A stretch of DNA of 30,551 nucleotides, taken from NCBI GenBank assembly GCA_022840285.1, contig JALHIE010000068.1, positions 10,658-41,208 on the forward strand, in the 5' to 3' direction. Positions 24,363 through 30,551 of this stretch are shown here, piece after piece; positions within the stretch are counted from its first letter, which is position 1; every line of letters begins with the position of its first letter. The stretch comes from Porphyromonadaceae bacterium (GTDB taxonomy: Bacteria; Bacteroidota; Bacteroidia; Bacteroidales; Dysgonomonadaceae). The position numbers and the translations under genes were made by a program. The notes below the pieces were generated by a model, which saw only the letters and a list, made by a program, of their open reading frames with translations, was not told the DNA's origin and did no database searches.

Positions 24363-26012
24363 TTAATCGGCTTTGTATCTTGCCGGTTTCGATAACCGTA
24401 TAAAAGAGTTGTGCAATGCTTTGCGATAAGCTTCCTGATAATAAGAGATAAAATGTGCCCAATCTGCCCTGTCGGAAAGTTCCGCAGCCATTTTTTTCAG
24501 CACATTCACCTGATCTATACTTTTGAGCGTAAAGTCGTAGAGGGTGGTTGCGATCTCCTCTGCCACTTCCTTATAGTTGCTGTCGTCCCGGTAAATGACC
24601 TGCACACCGTCGGATAATCCTTTTTCCGTATCTCCGTTTTTCTTTGCCCAAACGCCAAAACCTGCCAGGGTTGTCGTAATCGTGGGGATGGAAAAAGCAA
24701 CGCTCTCGTGCGGTGTGTACCCCCACGGTTCGTAATAGGACGGAAAAACAGAAACATCCAGGCCGATAAGCAGGTTGTAATAATCCGTATTGAAGATACC
24801 GTCGAATCCGTTCAGGTACGACGGAACAAAAATCACTTTTACCCTCTCCTGCTCTGAATTACTAAATCCCAGGTACTTCAGGTAATTCACAATCTTGTCG
24901 TTTTCGACATCCTGCAACTGATGAGTCGTGAAAAGAGCCGATTGCCAATCTTCCCTGGGTCCCTTTATCCAGGCAGGAATCATAATAAATGCAACCACAT
25001 CTTTGGACAATTGAGGCATCCTGCGCAACCTGTCCAGCGCATCGATAAAGACATCGATCCCCTTGTTCTTGTACTCATACCTTCCGCTAATTCCGACCAG
25101 TAGCGCATCGGGATGAACAAAATGCCCCAGGAGATTCTCCGCTACATTCAACAGCGTCTCGCGCGCTTTTTTCCGCGCACGCCTATAGTTCAATCCGTTG
25201 GGAATAAAGTCTTTCTCAAATCCGTTGGGAGTCACCACGTCGGGCAGACGTTGAAGGAACTGCGCACATTCCTGTGCCGTGATATCGCTTACCGTGGTGA
25301 AACAATCCACACTCTGCGCCGCTCTCTTTTCAATGGAATGCTTGGCCACCATATTCAGTTGGCGTGCCATCTGGTCACCGTTATAATTTTTCAGGTGATT
25401 GTAGAGCGGAAGCCCGTTTCCGGCAATGGAACGTCCTACTCCGGTAGCGTGCGTGGTGAAAAGTGTGGCAATTTTCGGAACATATTTCTTGATATACAAG
25501 GCTCCCATGCCTAACTGCCATTCATTGAAGTGTGCAATGACATGGCACGCTTCCAACCGGTGAAACCGATAGAAACTTTCTATAACCACCCCCGAAGCAT
25601 AGGCGAACATCGATGACTCGTCGTAATCTCCGTAGGCATACATGGAGTCTACTCCAAAGTCAAGCCACATCTCGGAATAGATGCTGTTCTTTTGTTCGAA
25701 AAAACGGTCGGACTTAATCAGAAAAACGATGGGTTTTCCGGGTACATTCCACCTTCCGGCACGTATTTCGAGGTTCTGGTTTATCCGTGCAAAGTTTCTC
25801 CAATCGGCATAAAGTTCCTTTTCTTCCTGGAACCAGGGATTATCCGACGGTTGTAAAACATCGGGGCCTATAAAAAAAACCTTGTCTTTGTATAATTTTT
25901 GGAGTGAATTTGCCTTCGTTGATAAAACGGTGTAGATACCGCCCACTTTGTTACACACTTCCCAACTTGCTTCGAAGATGTAGTCGGGAGTATGCTTTGC
26001 ATCCATTTGCAT
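24363..26012 (-). CDS. glgA: Glycogen synthase, GT3/eukaryote-like type
   Basis: Elongates alpha-1,4-glucan from a nucleotide-sugar donor. The start chosen is the ATG at 26012 (MQMDAKHTPDY); the longer frame upstream merely crosses the promoter region into mfd. About 549 residues. Visible: the donor-loop FEASWEVCNKVGGIYTV, IAHFNEWQLGMGALYI, TTHATGVGRSIAGNGLPLYN, and the C-lobe YEPWGYTPHESVAFSIPTIT with the conserved Glu pair. This resembles animal/yeast GYS more than E. coli GlgA, as is usual in Bacteroidota. REDWQSALFTTHQLQ (about 24930) appears about 12-15 residues shorter than in relatives, a possible in-frame gap. It is divergent from mfd and upstream of glgP. Confidence 0.9.
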   Translation of the reverse strand: MQMDAKHTPDYIFEASWEVCNKVGGIYTVLSTKANSLQKLYKDKVFFIGPDVLQPSDNPWFQEEKELYADWRNFARINQNLEIRAGRWNVPGKPIVFLIKSDRFFEQKNSIYSEMWLDFGVDSMYAYGDYDESSMFAYASGVVIESFYRFHRLEACHVIAHFNEWQLGMGALYIKKYVPKIATLFTTHATGVGRSIAGNGLPLYNHLKNYNGDQMARQLNMVAKHSIEKRAAQSVDCFTTVSDITAQECAQFLQRLPDVVTPNGFEKDFIPNGLNYRRARKKARETLLNVAENLLGHFVHPDALLVGISGRYEYKNKGIDVFIDALDRLRRMPQLSKDVVAFIMIPAWIKGPREDWQSALFTTHQLQDVENDKIVNYLKYLGFSNSEQERVKVIFVPSYLNGFDGIFNTDYYNLLIGLDVSVFPSYYEPWGYTPHESVAFSIPTITTTLAGFGVWAKKNGDTEKGLSDGVQVIYRDDSNYKEVAEEIATTLYDFTLKSIDQVNVLKKMAAELSDRADWAHFISYYQEAYRKALHNSFIRLSKPARYKAD

Positions 26013-26036
26013 ATGAAAGAACTGTAATTTGAAAGA

Positions 26037-26044
26037 CAAAGATA
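26037..26044 (-). promoter_or_regulatory. Putative -7 box for glgA
   Basis: Minus-strand TATCTTTG matches TAnnTTTG, 25 bp upstream of the ATG at 26012. This supports that start over the longer frame. Confidence 0.55.
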
Positions 26045-26133
26045 CAGATTTAAAGTGAAAAAGCGAAAAGGGAAGTCTTAAAAATACCATAATCACAGGT
26101 ATAATTCCTAAATCCAAAATCGCAATTTCTTTG

Positions 26134-26141
26134 TACCTTTG
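26134..26141 (+). promoter_or_regulatory. Putative -7 box for mfd
   Basis: TACCTTTG matches TAnnTTTG, 18 bp upstream of the mfd ATG at 26159. The leader would be only about 10 nt. It is back to back with the glgA promoter, about 90 bp apart. Confidence 0.55.
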
Positions 26142-26158
26142 CACCGAATTTATAAACG

Positions 26159-29100
26159 ATGGTATCTGACATCTCTCAATTGCTCCGGATCCTTGAGGTT
26201 CACCCCAATGTGGCGGCGGCAAACAAATTGCTGAAAGAAGTAAAAACACTTTCAGTAAAAGGTTTGCACGGTTCTTCGCGTGCGCTTTTCCCGGCAACGC
26301 TTTATAACAAACAACCGCGAACCTTTCTTTTTATCCTCAACGACCTGGAAACGGCAGGATATTTTTATCACGACGTTACACAGATCCTGGGAACGAAAGA
26401 GATCCTTTTCTTTCCTTCGGCTTACAAACGTGCTGCCAAGTACGGGCAGATTGATCCGGCGAATGAAATTCTCCGCACCGAAGTGTTGAGTCGTCTACAA
26501 AACAACAACTCTTCGTTGTTCATCGTATCTTATCCCGATGCGCTGGCAGAAAAAACGGTTTCTCAGGCAACACTTCAGGAAAGCACCCTGAAGTTGTCGG
26601 TGGGTGAACAGGTGGACTCCGGTTTTGTATCGGAAGTACTGGACTCTTACGGTTTCACCGCCGTGGATTACGTTTACGAACCCGGACAGTACGCCACTCG
26701 AGGAAGTATACTGGACGTTTTTTCCTTTTCGAACGAATTGCCTTACCGCATCGATTTCTTTGGCGACGAAGTGGAAACCATTCGCAGCTTTGAAGTCGAA
26801 AGCCAACTTTCTGTAGAGAAGTTCGCTGAAATCCGTATCGTCCCCGAGTTCGGTAAAAGCAAGCACAAAAACGCATCGCTTTTTGACTCTATTCCCCGGA
26901 GAACAATTATCGGGATTGAAGATATCCGCTGGATAGAAAGCCGCGTTGAAAGTATCTGCAACGATGAGCTGAGCATTGACATCAGTAACGAGGAACTGGT
27001 TAAAGCCGACCTGCTCACGAAAGAAGAGTTCCTGTCATCCATTGAACCGTTCACACACCTGCGGTTCGATACGAAACTGACGGACACCCCGGATGCCGTC
27101 CTGCAGTTTCAGACCACTCCGCAGCCGTTGTTTCAAAAGAACTTCGATTTGATTTCGGATTCGCTCAACCAATTCCTGCAAAAAAACTACACCCTTTACA
27201 TCCTCAGCGACAGTGAAAAACAGCATCAGCGACTGAACACCATCTTTCACGACAGGGGCGACGACATTCCGTTCACGCCTGTAAACAAGACATTGCACGA
27301 AGGGTTTTCGGACGAATCGTTGAAAATCTGTTGCTTTACGGATCACCAGATTTTCAACCGTTTCCACAAATACAACCTGAAATCCGACAAGGCCCGCTCC
27401 GGTAAGATTGCACTCACGCTGAAAGAACTTAACCAGCTTCAACAAGGCGACTTTGTGGTTCACCTGGACCACGGAATCGGAAAGTTCGCGGGGCTGGTCC
27501 GCCTCCGTATCGGTGAAACGGTGCAGGAGGTGATCAAACTAACCTACCTGAACAACGATTCTGTCTTCGTTTCCATCCATTCCCTTCACAAGATATCCAA
27601 ATACAAAGGTAAAGAGGGGGAGTCACCGCAACTCAACAAATTAGGCTCCGGTGCTTGGGAGAGGACAAAGGAAAGGACCAAAACAAAAATAAAGGATATC
27701 GCCCGCGACCTGATCAAGCTATACGCCCAGCGGCAGAACGAAAAGGGATTTTCCTACTCAAGAGATACCTACCTGCAAACCGAACTGGAAGCCTCATTCA
27801 TGTATGAAGATACGCCCGATCAGTTAAAAACCACACAAGAGATCAAGCAGGACATGGAAAGCGACCACCCGATGGACAGGCTGGTGTGTGGCGACGTGGG
27901 CTTCGGCAAGACGGAAGTGGCCGTGCGTGCGGCTTTCAAAGCAGCCACCGATGGAAAACAGACGGCCGTGCTGGTCCCGACCACCGTGCTGGCCACCCAG
28001 CATTACAAGACGTTCAGCGGGAGGTTGTCCGATTTTCCTGTAAGGGTGGATTACCTGAGCCGTGCCCGCTCGGCGAAAGAACAAAAACAGATCCTCTCCG
28101 AGCTGAAAGAAGGCAAGATAGACATCATCATCGGCACTCACCGGCTGGTAGGCAAAGACATTCAGTTCAACGACCTGGGCCTGTTGATCATAGACGAAGA
28201 ACAAAAGTTCGGCGTATCCACCAAAGAGAAACTGAAACAGCTGAAAAGCAATATCGACACGCTCACGATGACCGCTACCCCTATTCCCAGAACGTTGCAG
28301 TTTTCGCTGATGGGGTCTCGCGATTTTTCCACCATAAACACGCCTCCCCCCAACCGTTATCCCGTACAAACGGAGGTACACACGTTCGATGTGGAGGTGA
28401 TGAAAGAGGCCATCAACTACGAGGTGAGCCGGAACGGGCAGGTGTTCATCGTCAACAACCGCATACAGAACATTTACGAAATGGAAGCGTTGCTCAGGCG
28501 TGAAGTCAAAGACATCCGCATTGCGGTGGCTCACGGACAGATGGATCCGAAAAAACTGGAAACCGTTATTGCCGATTTTCTGAATCACGAGTATGATGTA
28601 CTGCTGGCTACTACCATCATCGAATCGGGAATCGATATGCCCAACGTGAACACCATTATTGTTATCAACGCTCAAAACTTCGGGTTAAGCGACCTCCACC
28701 AACTTCGCGGACGCGTGGGCCGGAGCAACCGCAAGGCGTTCTGTTACCTGATGGCACCACCGCTCTACACACTCAGCACCGATTCCCGACGACGGCTGCA
28801 GGCTATTGAGAATTTCTCCGAGCTGGGCAGCGGCATTCACATCGCAATGCAAGACCTGGATATCCGGGGTGCCGGCAACCTGTTGGGAGCGGAGCAAAGC
28901 GGATTTATTGCCGATCTCGGCTACGAGACGTACCAGAAAATCCTGGCCGAAGCCGTGCAGGAATTGCGCAAGGAGGAATTTACCGAACTCTACCGCGAAC
29001 AACAGGAACTGAAGGCCGAAAGGGAAGAGGATTTTGTCGACGACGTGACCGTAGAGAGTGACCTGGAGCTAATGTTTCCGGTAGCCTATATCCCCAACGA

Positions 29101-29485
29101 TGCCGAACGGGTAGCCATGTACCGCGAGTTGGACAACATGGAATCCGAGACACAAATCATGGATTTTACCCAACGGCTCGAAGACCGTTTTGGTAAAATC
29201 CCCGCACAAGGGAAAGAGCTTATCCGTATCGTGCGGCTTCGCCGGCTTGCCAAATCACTCGGTATCGAAAAGATTTTCCTGAAGACCGGCCGGATGACCC
29301 TCTTCCTTATCTCCGATGCCGAATCGCCTTATTACCGCTCAACGGCTTTCGACAAACTGCTAAACTTCATCCAGGCGCATCCGCGGGACTGCCAGCTACG
29401 GGAAGCCGGCAAAAAAAGATCGGTAATCATCCGGAATGTGAAAACCGTTGAGGCAGCGGTTGCGCTAATACAATCCATCCACTGA
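26159..29485 (+). CDS. mfd: Transcription-repair coupling factor
   Basis: A DNA translocase that removes RNA polymerase stalled at lesions and recruits UvrA. 1108 residues, intact and of normal length. Domains in order: a UvrB-like N-terminal module (about 1-330; VDYVYEPGQYATRGSILDVF, then LPYRIDFFGDEVETI); the CarD-like RNA polymerase-interaction domain at about 425-490 (GDFVVHLDHGIGKFAGLVRL); a RecG-like SF2 motor with Walker A GDVGFGKTE at about 578, IGTHRLVGKDIQF, DEEQKFG at about 678, TATPIPRTLQ, TTIIESGIDMPNVNTI and QLRGRVGRSNRKAFCYL; and the C-terminal TRCF domain (about 975-1080). No deletion is seen, unlike its repair neighbours. Its 3' end overlaps convergent cysK by 21 bp. Confidence 0.97.
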   Translation: MVSDISQLLRILEVHPNVAAANKLLKEVKTLSVKGLHGSSRALFPATLYNKQPRTFLFILNDLETAGYFYHDVTQILGTKEILFFPSAYKRAAKYGQIDPANEILRTEVLSRLQNNNSSLFIVSYPDALAEKTVSQATLQESTLKLSVGEQVDSGFVSEVLDSYGFTAVDYVYEPGQYATRGSILDVFSFSNELPYRIDFFGDEVETIRSFEVESQLSVEKFAEIRIVPEFGKSKHKNASLFDSIPRRTIIGIEDIRWIESRVESICNDELSIDISNEELVKADLLTKEEFLSSIEPFTHLRFDTKLTDTPDAVLQFQTTPQPLFQKNFDLISDSLNQFLQKNYTLYILSDSEKQHQRLNTIFHDRGDDIPFTPVNKTLHEGFSDESLKICCFTDHQIFNRFHKYNLKSDKARSGKIALTLKELNQLQQGDFVVHLDHGIGKFAGLVRLRIGETVQEVIKLTYLNNDSVFVSIHSLHKISKYKGKEGESPQLNKLGSGAWERTKERTKTKIKDIARDLIKLYAQRQNEKGFSYSRDTYLQTELEASFMYEDTPDQLKTTQEIKQDMESDHPMDRLVCGDVGFGKTEVAVRAAFKAATDGKQTAVLVPTTVLATQHYKTFSGRLSDFPVRVDYLSRARSAKEQKQILSELKEGKIDIIIGTHRLVGKDIQFNDLGLLIIDEEQKFGVSTKEKLKQLKSNIDTLTMTATPIPRTLQFSLMGSRDFSTINTPPPNRYPVQTEVHTFDVEVMKEAINYEVSRNGQVFIVNNRIQNIYEMEALLRREVKDIRIAVAHGQMDPKKLETVIADFLNHEYDVLLATTIIESGIDMPNVNTIIVINAQNFGLSDLHQLRGRVGRSNRKAFCYLMAPPLYTLSTDSRRRLQAIENFSELGSGIHIAMQDLDIRGAGNLLGAEQSGFIADLGYETYQKILAEAVQELRKEEFTELYREQQELKAEREEDFVDDVTVESDLELMFPVAYIPNDAERVAMYRELDNMESETQIMDFTQRLEDRFGKIPAQGKELIRIVRLRRLAKSLGIEKIFLKTGRMTLFLISDAESPYYRSTAFDKLLNFIQAHPRDCQLREAGKKRSVIIRNVKTVEAAVALIQSIH

Positions 29486-30373
29486 CAGGTACCGTTCTCC
29501 CGTATCGTAATTGAACGTCAATATCCGCTTTTTCTCGGTCAGTTGCGACACTTTCTGCGCCACGGCAGCAATAGCCGCACCGGTGGAGATCCCACCGAGA
29601 ATACTCTCTTCACGTGCCAGCCTGCGAGCATATGTAAAGGCATCTTCGTTGGCTACTTTGACGACGCTGTCGAGCACGTTCAGGTCCAATGTGTCGGGGA
29701 TAAAGCCTGCTCCTATACCTTGAATGGTATGCGGACCGGGGTTATCGCCCGAAATAACGGGAGAGGCGGCCGGCTCAACAGCAATGACCTGAATAGAGGG
29801 AAACTTCTTTTTTAGCTCTCTCCCAACTCCCGTGATGTGGCCGCCCGTACCAACCCCCGTAATCAGGTAATCAAACCCTTCGGGAAAATCATCGAGTACC
29901 TCTTTTGCCGTCTTCTCTGCATGAACCGTTACATTGGCTTGGTTTTGAAACTGTTGCGGAATCCAGGATCCCGGAATTCCGGATTGAAGCTCCAGGGCTT
30001 TCTCAATGGCACCTTTCATCCCTTTCTCCCGGGGTGTCAACACCAGTTCCGAGCCAAAAAGCCCGATCAGGCGACGTCGTTCAACCGACATGGATTCGGG
30101 CATCACGATAATGACCTTATACCCCTTGTAGGCACCGACAAAAGAGAGTCCGACACCGGTGTTTCCCGATGTGGGTTCTATAATGGTTCCTCCAGGCTGC
30201 AAGATCCCTTTTTTCTCCGCATCTTCAATCATTGCCAAGGCAATACGGTCCTTGATGCTCCCTACGGGATTTTGTCTTTCCAGTTTAATCCAAACTTCGT
30301 GATGGGGAAACAACTTGCTCAAACGTACGTGAGGTGTGTTCCCGATTGATTCCAGAATGTTGTTAAATCTCAT
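29465..30373 (-). CDS. cysK: Cysteine synthase A (O-acetylserine sulfhydrylase)
   Basis: A PLP enzyme making L-cysteine from O-acetylserine and sulfide. 302 residues, intact. The Schiff-base Lys is K41 in NPVGSIKDR; the substrate loop PTSGNTG is at 67-73; the phosphate-binding loop GTGGHITG is near 175-182; and the PLP-nitrogen Ser region is GGISTGAA. It lies 42 bp downstream of the serine acetyltransferase gene on the same strand, so the two steps of cysteine synthesis form an operon. Its last 21 bp overlap the end of mfd on the other strand. No terminator is visible between them, so mutual read-through is possible. Confidence 0.95.
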   Translation of the reverse strand: MRFNNILESIGNTPHVRLSKLFPHHEVWIKLERQNPVGSIKDRIALAMIEDAEKKGILQPGGTIIEPTSGNTGVGLSFVGAYKGYKVIIVMPESMSVERRRLIGLFGSELVLTPREKGMKGAIEKALELQSGIPGSWIPQQFQNQANVTVHAEKTAKEVLDDFPEGFDYLITGVGTGGHITGVGRELKKKFPSIQVIAVEPAASPVISGDNPGPHTIQGIGAGFIPDTLDLNVLDSVVKVANEDAFTYARRLAREESILGGISTGAAIAAVAQKVSQLTEKKRILTFNYDTGERYLSVDGLY

Positions 30374-30415
30374 TGTTGTTAATTTTAAAATGTTATGAAT
30401 ACCTTGTATTTTTGT

Positions 30416-30551
30416 TTAAATAGTAAAATCAAAAGGCTGAACAAAGTTTTTTACCGTTCTGATCTTAACATCCACCGAGTTGTAAACCAGCGAATAGGGG
30501 ATAACGCTTTGTGTCAACCACGCACCGCCACCAATGGTTGAGTCGTGCCCG
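30416..30551 (-). CDS. cysE: Serine O-acetyltransferase, C-terminal end (partial)
   Basis: This 45-codon piece runs in from the right edge, frame GHDSTIGGGAWLTQSVIPYS then LVYNSVDVKIRTVKNFVQPF, and stops at TAA (30416-30418). The STIGGGAWLTQSV-P-SLVY text is the last left-handed beta-helix coil of CysE/EpsC acetyltransferases, followed by the C-terminal tail that normally docks into the CysK active site. It makes O-acetylserine, the substrate of the gene just downstream. Assignment rests on a short stretch plus operon context. Confidence 0.8.
   Translation of the reverse strand, partial: GHDSTIGGGAWLTQSVIPYSLVYNSVDVKIRTVKNFVQPFDFTI

Noticed and set aside
26013..26297. N-terminal extension of the glycogen synthase frame to 644 residues
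   Set aside because: The extra residues overlap the mfd coding start and the divergent promoter region and do not look like the family. The ATG at 26012, downstream of a good promoter box, gives the normal N-terminus.
27886..28503. Second plus-strand frame of 205 codons inside mfd
   Set aside because: It is the +1 shadow of the helicase domain, very rich in Arg, Gly and Pro, and resembles no family.
27824..28675. Long minus-strand open frame of 283 codons inside mfd
   Set aside because: It is antisense to the conserved helicase motor of mfd, rich in His and Val as such shadows are, with no motif or promoter of its own.
30407..30414. Plus-strand TATTTTTG box between cysK and cysE
   Set aside because: No plus-strand gene follows within the window; it lies inside the cysE-cysK operon gap and is probably a chance match in A+T-rich sequence.

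Overview
The window looks like a chromosomal segment of a Bacteroidota bacterium, most likely order Bacteroidales. The evidence is two SusC/SusD pairs, Bacteroidota-type -7 promoter boxes (TAnnTTTG) in front of many genes, a glycogen synthase of the GT3-like kind found in this phylum, lipoproteins with acidic residues after the lipobox Cys, and weak Shine-Dalgarno use. A narrower placement (for example Dysgonomonadaceae) is only a guess. I see no tRNA, rRNA, CRISPR array, transposase, phage gene or replication origin.

Layout. 1-677 (-): 5' part of a UvrD/PcrA-type helicase. 779-1394 (-): a HigB/HigA-like toxin-antitoxin pair bracketed by two nearly identical 36-bp terminators. 1495-5163 (-): small outer-membrane protein, tdk and mutS. 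5286-5993 (-): sirtuin, divergent from two FKBP-type prolyl isomerases at 6114-7753 (+). 8240-12915 (+): SusC/SusD pair 1. 12916-13579: gene-free, with a tandemly duplicated susC leader and a dead start. 13580-18304 (+): SusC/SusD pair 2, visibly more A+T-rich. 18661-21391 (+): TPR/membrane/HTH regulator, small secreted protein and a short AraC-type regulator. 21734-26012 (-): glycogen phosphorylase and glycogen synthase. 26159-29485 (+): mfd. 29465-30551 (-): cysK and the 3' end of cysE.

How the genes work together. uvrD, mutS and mfd belong to three DNA-repair pathways. glgA and glgP make and degrade storage glycogen. cysE and cysK form the two-step serine-to-cysteine pathway. The SusC/D pairs import glycans or peptides and have no hydrolase beside them; the TPR/HTH and AraC proteins are the obvious local regulators.

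The most unusual property of the window is a recurring lesion. Short stretches, about 25-50 bp by comparison with remembered family consensus, appear to be cleanly missing from otherwise well-preserved genes, usually in conserved blocks: uvrD (GTFHS motif), mutS twice (including the mismatch-contacting F-x-E), tdk, susD1 and glgP. Weaker cases are susC1 (twice) and glgA. Some are in frame and some are not, and the flanking coding sequence stays intact. This suggests a sequence-assembly problem, or a very recent process, rather than ordinary pseudogene decay. I found no clear undescribed defence or mobile system.
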